The notes under the pieces: generated by a model
Seen by the model: only the letters and a program-made list of their open reading frames with translations
What the model was told of the DNA's origin: nothing
The model's database searches: none
Assembly: GCA_021234155.1 (NCBI GenBank)
Contig: JAJEKV010000004.1
Location: forward strand, 31,432,678 to 31,496,677
Length of the DNA stretch: 64,000 bases
Source of the DNA: Isoetes taiwanensis
Lineage: Eukaryota > Streptophyta > Lycopodiopsida > Isoetales > Isoetaceae
Direction of reading: 5' to 3'
In this document: positions 22,288 through 33,106 of the stretch, piece by piece
Numbering within the stretch: the first letter of the stretch is position 1
Layout: each line of letters begins with the position of its first letter
Made by a program: the position numbers and the translations under genes

Positions 22288-23664
22288 CTGGATCTTTACG
22301 ATAATTCTTTCACCAGGTCCAATCTGGTGACCTAGATAGCATGGTCCCATATCTTTATCACATAGCGTCGACCAACAAAGGTGGTGGTTCTATACCTAAG
22401 GTCGAGCAATTGCAATTATCTCAACAAGCTTCTCATAACAACAACAACTGTGAGTTCTATACCATTCAATGTCGAGATTTATCTAAACCGTTTGAGAGAA
22501 TTTAATGTGTCTCACAACAAGTTATACGGACAAGTTTCAACCTCCCTTACAGGCCTTGAGTTTACCGAGGGAAGAATTTTATAAAAGACTCATTTCTGAG
22601 ACGATGAAAATTATGTGGTAAGGTCCTCAACAAGAGTTGTTCTTCGGTGGCAATACTATTTTGATTATCAGGATGCGTTGTTGGAGCGATCTTATACCTT
22701 ACAATTTTAGCACTTGTCACATTTGGTTTTGTCCTATAAAATCCAAGCTCATGATAAAAAAATCGAGACAGCATATCCTCAAGGTAGAGAGAATTAAGGT
22801 GGACCTATCTACCCTTGTTACCATGTTTGACAATAGGAACCTCACCACCAGCCCATCTTATGAGCCCGCAGATAATTTTCCTCGATAACATCACCTCATT
22901 TGGTCTCAATTTATAGTCTACAAGGCCTCTTTTTAGATGGGCTGTTGTTGATGTTAAAATGTTAAGGGGCTCTCTAAAGCTAATCAGCAATTGATAGAGA
23001 GCTTCTTGTTAAGGACAAATGACCCATTTAATGTTGTTCTTTGAAAGGTTATTGTGTGGCAAAAGAATTTACGATTCTTGATCTACAAACATATGACAAA
23101 TGGAACCCTCAAAATGGCAGAAATTGAGGATGTGCGAGGGGAAAAGAGGCAGCAAGATGAGCTGGAAGACTAGGCTTAACATTGCGATTGGAGCAGCAAA
23201 GGGGTTGGCTTGGATCCATAGAAATGGCATGGCTTCCTTGCATGCGGATAGGAGGAAATGTGCGGTAACATCCCCGTGCCTGCAAATGATATTTTCTAGA
23301 CAAAAGTGGGAAAATTTAAGTGTTAGGGGTAATGGGTAGCTTGCACAGTCAATCCCGTTCATTCAAACGAATCATCGATGGAGGATACATGCTTTGAGTA
23401 TTCGGATCTCTCACTTATGGCCACGCGAGAGTCATCTCACAGTTTTGGTATAGTGCTCTGGAGCTTGTAAAGTAGTTTAGATCCTGCTGATTGTAAATTG
23501 GCGGGAATATGGCTGCTCATTGTGTGCTCTAGGTCTTGGAAATGGATCGCGATTAGAAGATGCACGAAAGAAGAAGGTCACGAAGAGGAATTAAAGCATT
23601 TTATAAGAATTGCTTGCAGGTCTGATCCAAATGTTTCCCAAGATAGGCCAAGCATGCAGTATTA
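22288..23664 (+). pseudogene. LRR receptor-like kinase pseudogene (BIR-like)
   Basis: The order is that of a plant LRR receptor kinase. LRR pieces are LDLYDNSFT at 22288 and LNRLREFNVSHNKLYG near 22485-22530, the 'FNVS.N.L.G' typical of the last LRR. Kinase pieces follow: LIYKHMTNGTL near 23078, MSWKTRLNIAIGAAKGLAW near 23155-23215, a badly damaged catalytic loop, a trace of SFGIVLW near 23430-23455, and ELKHFIRIACRSDPNVSQD to RPSM at 23585-23664. The W.TRL.IAIG.AKGLAW.H wording is closest to BIR/BAK1-interacting receptor kinases. The HRD catalytic loop and DFG are not intact, and many stops and frameshifts occur. It is unexpressed debris or a processed or captured copy; no introns could be placed. 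Confidence 0.65.
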
Positions 23665-24699
23665 GCCGATTAAAGAAATAGGAAGTTCAAATGCATGTAC
23701 TATAGAGATTAGTGCGGTTTGAGAACCACACAAAAAGTGGTATCAATTATTAGACCAAAGATGTTCATTGGTATATGGACAACTTTGTTATGGATAACAG
23801 CGTAGGAGAGCTCCAGATCACTTAAAATTAGTTCAACAAGAAAGTTTTAGTACGTATATATAGATTTGGCAGTGATGATGCTTAGATTTCAGAACTTACA
23901 GGCATCAATTAGACACTATAATTTTCAGAAAGAAAATCGGAGTAGTAAATTAGACACTGGATTTCAGAAAGAAAATTGAGGTAGTAAATTGTAGTAAAGT
24001 ATTCAGTCAAGACATTTACCTTCTTGGAAAAGAAAAATTTCAACTTTAAACAACTTGGATGCTTTTGGCCTTTATTTTGTTTGGCAAAGGTGAAACGTGG
24101 GACTGCCAAAGGAGTTTTCAAAAATTTTCACTATCTGATAGACCAGCTAAAACGATTCAACCAACATAGGGAACAAGCAAATAAACATTAGGAAAGCACT
24201 GTCTACGTGTTCTTACATTAAGATATGTTCCAGTGACATTGATTTCCTTACCATAAACGTTAAGAGAATCGAGGAGATGTATACTTGTCATGGCCAAGGG
24301 AGGAGTAATGGATAAATTATCTGATATTCTTTTTCACAAAACCTAGTTTTTTACGAGGAGTTTCATCCACAACAGTGAAGCTCTCAAGAGGTTCTCCTTC
24401 ATTGCAGCTAGTGCAATATTGAGGAATAGGCAGTTGTGCAGGAAGCCTTTGTCTGCATTAATAGCAGATAACACAACGAAGATTTGAAATTGCCAGTTGG
24501 AGAGGCCAATGCTAACAAGTTGGATGTTAGGAATTCTAAATTGAGAAATAGCTACTTTTGAAGTTGCATAAATTCAGGAACCGCCTTGTTTTTATTGTCC
24601 AAGTTATGCCTTTAAGTTAAGGCAAGACATCAGTATGTCTAGCTATTTAAGTTTTGGATATGAATCAAAGATCATCACTTGCAGCCAAATTGATCTGTT
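23665..24699. other. No gene recognised
   Basis: AT-rich spacer with a short duplicated stretch around 23910-23990 (TTAGACACT..ATTTTCAGAAAGAAAAT). Confidence 0.4.
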
Positions 24700-25733
24700 C
24701 TTGTGATTATTGTTTGTTTCAGTATTCATTTGGAATTAGTGAAATCACTGTTCATTTGTGTTCTTGATAAATTGTCAAGAGGTTTATCCACGAAATTGTC
24801 TGTACCACGAAAGATCTACTTGATGAATTGCAATCCTCAATCCTTTGAAGGCATTGTTATCAATATGGAGGGACGCTTGTCTGATTACACCTTTGAGAAA
24901 GGCCTTAGATCACCTGAAAGCTGAAGTAATTCGTCAGAAGAAAACAATGTCTATCTAATGATAGTCTTATGATGGCTACGGACAAATCTCGGGGACTCGA
25001 CCAAAGCAACAAATCTTCTAGTTCAAAAGGGCGAGAATGTAGCTGAGGAAGAAGACTCAATTTCTGAACCAGAAAGACAAAGCTTCATGGCCTTTGAATA
25101 TCTGCATACGGGCTACAGATTCTCTTCCATGAAAAATATATTTTCAACTTATCATTCTTTAGCTATGCACAGGGTAATCAAAATGGCAGATGATCACATC
25201 CAATATGGTGTTGCATATGGAACGGTTAATATTGTGCTCAAAAACCTTGTTAAAGCTATTCCAGGGGTCCTGCATGTGCCAGGCTTGACGAGAATTTGAT
25301 ATCCATCTCTAAGCTCACAGATGCACGTTTGGAAGTCAAGTTTTCAAGCAAGACATCCAATGTGTTCAGAAATAGTCATCGTCCTTTTGGAGCTATTTGG
25401 GTTAGGTACTGTTAGAATTCATGAAAGTGCTAGCTTTGTTTCAGAACCTCCAAATGCAAAATCTATGTGGCATTATCGCATGGGACATATTGCTTTCCAA
25501 AAACTCAACATGTTGATTGACCATCATTTGATCAAGGGGACTAAAGGCCAGCAGTTGCCATGCAACATTTGTTTGCAACATAAAGGAACAGATGGCGATA
25601 TTTCTTATGATTACAACCCATTTTATATCCAGCAATAGTCCTCTTGATGGTCACCTGATTTCTAACATCAGGGCCGGGGAATTTCTTGGATGCTAGTTTC
25701 AACGATCAAGGAGGAGCGCCCATCATCTATTCC

Positions 25734-25795
25734 TTTATGTAAGGTAAAGGCCAAGAGCGAAATAGCCTGCTCTTGGCCTTTACCTATTACATAAA
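25734..25795. repeat. Long perfect hairpin inside the copia relic
   Basis: AGGTAAAGGCCAAGAGC (25742-25758) is perfectly complementary to GCTCTTGGCCTTTACCT (25769-25785) around a 10-nt loop. The stem extends outwards by TTTATGTA / TACATAAA with a 2-nt bulge, giving 25 paired bases. It lies between the GAG-pre-integrase and integrase regions, where the coding frame is disrupted. Confidence 0.85.
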
Positions 25796-26139
25796 GCCAC
25801 AAAAGCACTTTTCACCATCAGATTCACATGCAATCAAGAAGCTTGCTTTGGTTCATACAGACATTTGCAGTCCCATCAAACCACCAACTACTTCTGGAGT
25901 ACGGTATTCTTTGGTGTTCTTGGATGATTTTTCCAAAAAATTTGTTTGTTTATCTTCTTAAAATAAAAGAACAGAGCTTTGAATACTTCCAGAATTCCAA
26001 GCAATCAGTTGAAAAGATTACAAGAAAACAGATCATAAGTCTCAGATCAGATAATGTAGGGGAGTTTTATTCTTGATCCTTTGAAGAATTTTGCCTGCAT
26101 CATGGGATTGAGCATCAGTTAACTGCTCCTGAGACACTT

Positions 26140-26253
26140 GAGCAGAATGGATGAGCAGAGAGAGTGAACAGAACTATCATTGAAATGGCAGGATTCGAGC
26201 AAAATGGATGAGCTGAGAGAGTGAACAGAACTATCATTGAAATGGCAAGAAGT
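26140..26253 (+). repeat. 57-bp in-frame tandem duplication in the integrase
   Basis: GAGCAGAATGGATGAGC at 26140 recurs at 26197. Both copies encode EQNG-stop-AERVNRTIIEMA and both contain TGA at the same codon (26152-26154 and 26209-26211). The nonsense mutation therefore predates the duplication. Confidence 0.85.
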
Positions 26254-26601
26254 CTGCTCAGAACAATGCATGTGCTTGGGAAATTATGGGGAGAAACTGT
26301 TCTCACATCAACATATTTGATCAACCGTGCTCCACATTCCAGTTTGGGTTTTCAAATTCTTGAAGCATTATGGTCAGGTAAGTCAATATCCTTGAAACAC
26401 CATTGAGCTACCAACACTCTTCCACTGAGTTATTCTTCATGTTGTCCATGTCCATTTCAACCTTCACCACAATTCATAGGCTCTTCCTTGAGCAACTCCA
26501 CCACTATGGGAGTTGGGATTCCCCTCACCAAGCTTAGATCATTTTCCCCTCTACACCACTGGGACTATCCACTTTGCGGTTCACTATCTACTTGGGACCG
26601 T

Positions 26602-26614
26602 GGCTCTGGTACCA
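26602..26614 (-). promoter_or_regulatory. Primer binding site of the TRIM-like element
   Basis: TGGTACCAGAGCC on the minus strand, directly after the LTR end ...TCAACA. It matches the TGGTATCAGAGC site complementary to plant initiator-Met tRNA except for one transition. Confidence 0.75.
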
Positions 26615-26640
26615 TGTTGAGAAATGAGCCTTCTTTGATA

Positions 26641-26713
26641 GGGTGGAGAGGCAGGGATCGGATCCAGGACTACTTGCTTGCAAGCCATGTACTTATCATT
26701 AAGCTACCAACCC
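26641..26713 (-). other. tRNA-like segment within the TRIM LTR
   Basis: This 73-nt minus-strand segment begins GGGTTGG and ends TCCACCC, giving six of seven acceptor-like pairs (one G-T). It contains TGGTAGCTTAATGATAAGTA, resembling a Pol III A box and D arm, then GGCTTGCAAGC in the anticodon-arm position, and GGATCCGATCCC resembling a B box. The T-stem does not pair well, so it is not a functional tRNA gene. It is tRNA-like sequence carried in an LTR. Confidence 0.5.
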
Positions 26714-26801
26714 ATTGATGAGCTTTCAGCACTCCTCCAAGCACTCCTCCACTGAGTCGTTCTTCATGTGTGCCTATTACATATACTCCAACGTTCCAAC
26801 A

Positions 26802-27932
26802 ATCAATATATCTCTGTTGCATTTAATTCCCGAAGATTCCAAGGAACCATATGAAGAAAACACCCACCCATATGCTTTGGCAGTGTGCTCTTTGCCATTA
26901 TATTTCCTTTTATGAGAACTAGTTGCCATTATAGACAAGTCATAGTGCTTGAACTGCAAGGTGTACTCAACAAACTGGTGTTGAAGCAGTATCCTTCAAT
27001 TAATATATGATGGCACTTTCAAGTCTATTTTATTCCTTTTCCACATTGCCATTATTATTGCCATCATTTCACTAGACTTCTGCTTGTCACCATAATAAAA
27101 AAACATAAATTTCTCTGCTTGTCTCTTTCTTTTTATGGGAGAGCCTACGATATTTATAGACATTACTTTCTTTGGGGCCCAAGTATTAGAACTTCTGTTG
27201 TATGGCATCCGGTCCTTGGAATAGGTTAAATTCTCTTAAGCATCAAAAGTTAAAATCGATTTCTTATAAAATTAAGGATATAAGCACCTATCAACCTAAA
27301 AACTTTCAAATCTAGAGCTTGTCGTGATACTTTCGAGCACTATAAACAGACTTATAATATCTAGTAGGGGGGCTCCCTTTATGTTTTTATATGCTTTTCA
27401 ATATGATTTTGCTATCATTTCATGGTGTATTTAAGTGGATGTACTAATGCATGTATGTAGAGTGTGCATACCCCCAGATTGATTTTGTTCACCTTTGCTA
27501 ATGGTTGGGTCTATGATTTTTAGCTATATCTGAAACAAAGACATGCAAAGCTCGATTGGGGTATTTTAGGGTTGTGTCAGAAAGGGCTCAGTGCTTGTTT
27601 GTTTGCACAAGGGAGGATTTAGTGTGAGGGTTTTCTCCAAAATTACAGGCAATTAGGATGGCAGTTTCTAACAGGAGTAGGTAGCCTGAAACTATTAGTG
27701 CTTTTGGATAGCCCCCAAAAATGGTTACAAAGGTGAACATTGGGAAGCCGAAGTGGCTGCCAGGCAAATGCAAGGAAGTTTAAATTAAATCCACTCTCTG
27801 CTTTGAAAATCTCTATCGTGTGCTAGTTTTTATTTGTCCAAGGCTTGCTGGACTTATTGCCCCGAGAGATAGCTATCCTTCTGCAAAGAAGAAGGGATAT
27901 CGTCGCCCTTAGCAGCCTTGAAAAATAGGACC
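26802..27932. other. No gene recognised; one coding-like minus frame
   Basis: A minus frame at 26996-27208 (SINIVGSPIKRKRQAEKFMFF, then SSEMMAIIMAMWKRNKIDLK) has protein-like composition but no family I recognise. Confidence 0.35.
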
Positions 27933-28101
27933 TTCGAGCAACTTAAAGTTACTGAGTTGAGGGAAGAACTGAAGAAGCGTGATATTGCTTGCAAGGGTCT
28001 TTAGAAGACCTGTTAAAAGGCTTGAAAAAGCTCTTCATGAAGGTGAGAGAACAACCCCTGAAGCTATGGTACTATTGTTAAACCTGCGCTTTGAAGCCTA
28101 A
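27933..28101 (+). pseudogene. SAP-domain fragment
   Basis: FEQLKVTELREELKKRDIA followed by CKGL is the first helix and loop of a SAP domain, a DNA/RNA-binding helix-turn-helix of about 35 residues (consensus L.V.ELK.EL..R.L...G.K..L..RL). TAG at 28002-28004 ends that frame. The second helix continues in the next frame as RPVKRLEKALHEGER and ends at TAA 28099-28101. Plant SAP proteins such as acinus-like splicing factors begin this way. The surrounding sequence gives no further exons, so this is an isolated, frameshifted exon copy. Confidence 0.6.
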
Positions 28102-29302
28102 ATTCTCGAGAAAATCAAAAGTTTCCTTTGCTTGCACTTCAATAGTAAAGCGGAAGTGTAAGCTTCGTTAATCCACGATAGATAAAGAATACGTGGAATA
28201 TGCATTTTTTTTCCTTAATCTCACAGAAAATCGACAAAACATTTGAGCAATCTGATCATGCGTGTGACCAACGAGGAGAAAGCCAACCTTAACTTTTTTG
28301 AAGACACCTAAGTCAACAAGCGTACACGATAAGCAAAGCGCGTTGATTGTTATACATTTGTCAAAACTGAAAGGACATAGAGCAACTTCTCTCTTTTTGA
28401 GAGAATCTTGTTAATAATACATTAGCTGTAAGATTCGATCATTGTATGTTAGAAAATGTCAAGAAGACTTCGTGATCTATACATCCATTACAGTACATTG
28501 TACCAACCAAATGTATTTTCGGAATGTAAACGGGTAAGTCTTTAGAAACATTTGCGCAAAATGTGGAAGTTTTCTTGATCCATTTCATCCTCTTATAGAC
28601 GTAGCCTCCTAATAGCCTCTCGCTACGTGCTGCCAATTTCTTTCTTTCTAGAGCAGGCTTCGGAAGTGATCCTTTGAATTCTTTGAGTTCAAATCATGAA
28701 GCTTGAGAAGAAGCCTATCTGAGTAGAAAAAACCAAAAACTTCGTCTGTCTGGCTATAGCATTATAGCCCCTACAACACTCATCTATGCGCGTATAGCCA
28801 AGTCATGAAAATTAAACAACAAGCGCTTACTTTTTTCTTTTGTATCCTTTGACATTTGTTTCTTCTCCTTCAAGAGGGCACACATGGAACAAACAGAGAA
28901 TCTATGCCTTTTTAGTATCCTCGCCTTCATAGATCTTAATTCTGTCTTCTATGGCAGTGTTGTAATATAGAGTTATAAGTAAATCATTGTACATGGCATA
29001 AACTTCCTTTTTCTACGCTATTTGTTAAGTGATAGAGATGACTATTTCGCAACTTCTCATTGTTAGAATCAAAGAAGTCTACCAGCCATGCCTTTTGCCA
29101 AAAGACAGTGCATTCCGACCAGCTTCTTTGGATAACAGTAGTCAACAATGCAAGGATTTCCGTCTAAGTGTTTTTGTACCCTTGACATGCGTCGACTCCC
29201 TATAGCATGTATATTTTTAAAGGGCAGTTGACAAATTGTTTTGTAGTTCTCATGCTTGATATAATTAGATCTTTTTACGGCACATACAAAGCTAAGTAAG
29301 AC
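28102..29302. other. No gene recognised
   Basis: AT-rich sequence. A minus frame at 28439-28636 (65 codons) is unrecognised. Confidence 0.4.
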
Positions 29303-29985
29303 TGATGGCGGGTTTTCCCACACCCCATCATTGACCTCAAAGCGAGAAATCAAGATCATCTGTCTTTGCTAGATTAAAACAAAATACTTGACGAGTGGAA
29401 TAAGAATAAAAGAAATAATATGGGCCCAAAAATCTTCTTTTATATTTGGCTGGCATGGAAATCTGATGGAAATCATCCTCCCATGTCTCACGAACCATGG
29501 GAGGCTTCTACCAGTCATGTGGAAATTTGCCACCACAGGCGAGGGGAGAGGAGGAGCTTTCGTGCTCCTCAAGGGCAACTATAAACGTACTTTTCATCTT
29601 AGCAGCACCATTCTTGCCTCTTAATCTCCACCTTTGATCTTGCCTCTTCATCTCAACCTTTGAGTACGACCCCTTCATCTCCACCCGCCAGTCTTGCCTC
29701 TTTATCACCGACCTTTAATTTTGCATGCTTTTTAATCTCACCTTTGATCTTGCCTCTTCATCTTAGATAATGTACCCTCTTCAACCATTAAAAAATCTTA
29801 GAAGCCCTTAAAGTTTAGCAATAGATCTAGGCCCTTTTCTATTTTTTTGGTGCCTTAGACCTTTACAACGTTTAGGCTTTATAATAGGTGACTCCCCTAC
29901 TATCTATCTATCTATCTATCTATATCTATACTATCTTCCAATGGTTCTCTTTTCTTTTCTTTTTTCATATTTGGCCAAGATTGCC
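29303..29985 (+). repeat. LTR-like long direct repeat, left copy
   Basis: Sequence starting TGATGGCGGGTTTTCCCACA is repeated at 31597. Shared landmarks in order: AATAATATGGGC, CATGTGGAAATTTGCCACC, a GGGGAGAGGAGGAG block, TATAAA (29580-29585), a run of CTTGCCTCTTCATCTCAACC units, TTAGAAGCCCTTAAA, GATCTAGGCCCTTTT and AATGGTTCTCTTTTCTTTTC. The TG start and a conserved TATAAA near mid-repeat suit an LTR in plus orientation. No primer site is recognisable after it. The right end is blurred beyond GGCCAAGATT near 29980. Confidence 0.55.
29899..29936. repeat. (TATC)n microsatellite
   Basis: CTATCTATC-type units within the left LTR-like copy. They are absent from the right copy, so they expanded after duplication. 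Confidence 0.85.
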
Positions 29986-31596
29986 AAAAAGCAGGTCAAC
30001 ATCTCATGTGAAACAAAAATGGGCCAGACCCTGGCCCTCTTACTTCAAAAGTTTTCATATATTTAGTACAATAGTTGGTCCCTTAGACTCAATAAGGAAC
30101 ACAACTTAGAAGTTTTGATATAGAGACTTGAACTCGAAATGATAATAATAATTTGGAGGTTTAGAGATTGTACTCAACACCATAGAATAATAATATTTGG
30201 AGGTTTTGGTGTACTCCAACACCATATAATAATTAGAAGATAAAATGATAATAATAATTTGAGAGTGATAATAAGCGAGGTTTTGATGCTCGAGAGACTT
30301 TGAACTTGATAGATGATGATAATAATGAGTGCCATGATAATAGAAAATCAATGGTAATTTGGACTTTAGGGAAAGACACATGTGTAATGCTTGGGGCAAG
30401 ATAGGCTATATTTGTTTTTGAAAAATGGTATAAGAAAAGGAGAGCGTGGAAACAAAAATTGTGGCAATGGTGTAGCAATAAGGCAAAAATGATGTTTTGT
30501 GAAGATCAACCACGAGATGTAAGGCATAATAAGGCAATGGGGTGGGGCATACATAAATGTTAAGGCAAATGACAGGTGGCATGAAATATAGAAAGAGCGT
30601 GAACAAAAAAATATGCAATGGTGTCTTGGGCTGGGAAAAATATAAATATAGTGGAGCAATGGTTCATGATGAGAAAATAGAGGGCAATGGTAAAAAAGGC
30701 AATGGTCTAAAAAAAGGCAATGGTCTTCTTGGAGGCATGAGATGGTAGGCGGTAATTTTGTGGCGGCCACGAGCGGATCTGCTTTGGTCTGCTTCCATCT
30801 GGCGGCATCTTCGGGGCCTTCATAGCAGCCTTGGTTTTCTTAGCTTCCCTTCTTTCTTGCTTAGGGTGAATGGAATAGAAGATTGATGAAAGTGAATTGT
30901 AGCGGTATGGCGTGAGTTGACCTTCTCCTTCTTCCTCTCTTCTTTCTTCTCACATACTTCTTGAGTTAAAATGGCTGATTCGAGAGATAGGCATAATGGT
31001 ATGGCCCGATCCTCTGAGTAATTTATGATTTTTGCTTCTGAGTAGACCAAAGGATCTCTTTAATCACAGAGCAATAGTAGCGATGCTTGAGAAGAGCATA
31101 TGGCGGATAGACTCAGCGTGATAGGATGGCGAAACTTCCATATTTCCTTTTCTTCCCTAATTATTTTCTTTTCCTTCTGTTGTAGAGAGCGACATGGAGC
31201 CGGATAAGGTATGGCCGGACGGTCCAGGCTATATAAATCTTTTGATCACGACAAAGCAGTTATATTATGGAGGCTGGCTTCTTCTTTGGCTCTCGAAAAA
31301 ATATCAGAAGCATCAAAATGTTACGCACCACGAGGATCAAGCATGTCGAAAATATGAAAATAAGGATTCTTGTAAACTTCTTTCTTCTTGCTGATTTTCT
31401 TCTTCTTTGTATATCTCAATCTCCATGTGGCTTGTTCTTCATCTGTAACAACTTATGATGAATAGAAAAGTGGCGGATGGCAAGCAATAGAAAAATAAGA
31501 TCACGAATCTTAAATCAAATGTAGAAAAAAGTAGGGGAATAAGCGGCACCAAGAATGATCAGGGGAAAGCATTGATCACCGGTAGGGCCTCCATAA
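29986..31596. other. Non-coding interval between the LTR-like repeats
   Basis: 1.6 kb without gag or pol motifs. It contains AT-rich stretches with ATAATAATAATTTGGAGGTTT-like repeats (30140-30260), partly repeated around 30190. If the flanks are LTRs, this would be a LARD-like non-autonomous element. Confidence 0.4.
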
Positions 31597-32240
31597 TGAT
31601 GGCGGGTTTTCCCACACCCCCATCATTGACCTCAGCGAGAAATCAAGATCATGTCAGTGTTTGCTAGATTAAAACAAATACTTGACGAGAGTGGAATAAG
31701 AATAAGAAAATAATATGGGCGAAAAAATCTTCTTTTATAATCAAGAGCTGGCATGGAAATACAGTAATCATCCTCCTTGTCCTGCGAACGGCTTCTACAC
31801 ACGATCATGTGGAAATTTGCCACCTGGGCGGGGAGAGGAGGAGGAGCTACCGTGCTCCTCAGAACCTTTATAAACATTACTTTTCATCTTAACCTTTCAT
31901 TCTTTGCCTCTTAATCACCTTTGATCTTGCCTCTTCATCTCAACCTTTAATTTACGACCCCTTCATCTCCACCCCTTGATCTTGCCTCTTTATCTCAACC
32001 TTTAATTTTTTGTCTTTTTAATCTCCACGATCTTGCCTCTTCATCTTAGCCTTAGATAGTATTGCCCCTCTTCAACCATTAAAAATCTTAGAAGCCCTTA
32101 AATTTAAACAACTAGATCTAGGCCCTTTTATTTTTGGTGCCTTAGACCTTCCACAACATTTGGGCTTTATAATGCGGCCCCCCTTCAATGGTTCTCTTTT
32201 CTTTTCTTTTTCATGTTGGCCAAGATTACTGCGAAACCGG
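31597..32240 (+). repeat. LTR-like long direct repeat, right copy
   Basis: Begins TGATGGCGGGTTTTCCCACA and follows the left copy in the same order, with TATAAA at 31869-31874. Differences are scattered small indels and substitutions, indicating substantial age. No polypurine tract is clear before 31597 (CCGGTAGGGCCTCCATAA). Confidence 0.55.
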
Positions 32241-33106
32241 TCAGCAGTTCGGATCACATTTCAACATCGACAAGAAACCTTCTCTAATGTTTCTCATGGA
32301 AGAGTATTTCAAGTTAGCAATGCAATTTCTCTGGCAACAAGATAACTTTCTAAAGTGCCGCATATGCTTTAAACCCATAACTTCTTGTGCAATACAGTTC
32401 TGAATGCTCTTGTAGTGTGATCTTTTCTAAACCTCTTTGCAGAACTATAAGAGTTCTTCTCCAAAGGTGCTTCTCCAAAACATGGTGGGTGTGTTTGTGG
32501 AGTGCTCAATGGCACCTCCTCTTCTGCAGTTGTAGATTGCGCATTAGCATTACTATTTGAGGAACTTGGTATGTCCCGAGACAATGTCCTAGCTTTCTGT
32601 CTTAAGGTTGCTGAGTCCTATGCAATAGAAGTATGGCTTGGAGGGACGTTGTGACCACTTAACTGCTTTCCTCCACGTTGCCCTTCTCCTTAAGCTCTTC
32701 TGCTTGCTTTTCTATACTTAGTGCCATGGATATGCAGGGAGCATTATGAAAGCTTTAGAATAGACGATAAATTTACATGACATTCTAGGGTTCAATATGA
32801 GTTCTGGGGCAACAACGGACTTAGGAAAATTCATAGATTAATTTTAGATCCGATACTTGAAGATCAGGAAAGACTGGCGAGAGTGTAATGATTTGACACT
32901 TTTTGAAGAAAATCTGAGTCGACCCAGTAAGAAAAGAAAAACAATATAGCGTAATATGAGGGGGTTTTCTTTTTGTGTTTTGTACAGCTTTACTAAAAGG
33001 TTTTCTATGATTTATTGATGTATTGAATGGATGTACTAATCGTACATCTAGAGTCTTGTAGTTACATTGTGCATTGATTTTAGCGGCTTTTTCGATGAGT
33101 GAAATG
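32241..33106. other. No gene recognised
   Basis: A minus frame at 32369-32584 (Ser/Thr-rich, ending KRFRKDHTTRAFRTVLHKK) is open but unrecognised. Confidence 0.35.

Larger units (their letters stand above)
24700..26400 (+). mobile_element. Ty1/copia retrotransposon relic (gag-protease-integrase)
   Basis: Successive frames carry copia polyprotein features. The protease-end motif VLHVPGL lies near 25270. The GAG-pre-integrase stretch (MWHYRMGHIAFQKLNML, then CNICLQHKG) is at 25465-25590. The integrase core follows: LVHTDICSPIKPP, YSLVFLDDFS, SLRSDNVGEF, HHGIEHQLTAPET, AERVNRTIIEMARSLL, LWGETVLTSTYLINRAP and LEALWSGKS. Catalytic Asp residues are recognisable in HTD and RSDN. The element has lost reverse transcriptase and RNase H because a TRIM-like element interrupts it at about 26400. 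Stops and frameshifts show it is inactive. Upstream 24700-25080 fits eroded gag. Confidence 0.8.
26400..26801 (-). mobile_element. TRIM-like mini LTR retrotransposon
   Basis: On the minus strand a complete LTR (26801 to 26615, 187 bp) begins TGTTGGAACG and ends TTTCTCAACA. It is followed at once by TGGTACCAGAGCC (26614-26602), one base different from the initiator-Met tRNA primer site. The internal region is about 130 bp and non-coding. A purine-rich AAGGAAGAG precedes a truncated second LTR copy (26471 to about 26400) that shares ACATGAAGAA.GACTCAGTGGA.GAGTG with the first. An LTR under 200 bp, a tiny internal region and a PBS define a TRIM. It sits within the copia relic, whose integrase frame stops at the junction. 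Confidence 0.65.

Noticed and set aside
26641-26713. Functional tRNA gene
   Set aside because: The T-stem does not pair and the segment lies wholly inside an LTR.
29303-32240. Definite LTR retrotransposon
   Set aside because: No primer binding site, polypurine tract, target duplication or coding sequence could be shown, so only LTR-like repeats are claimed.
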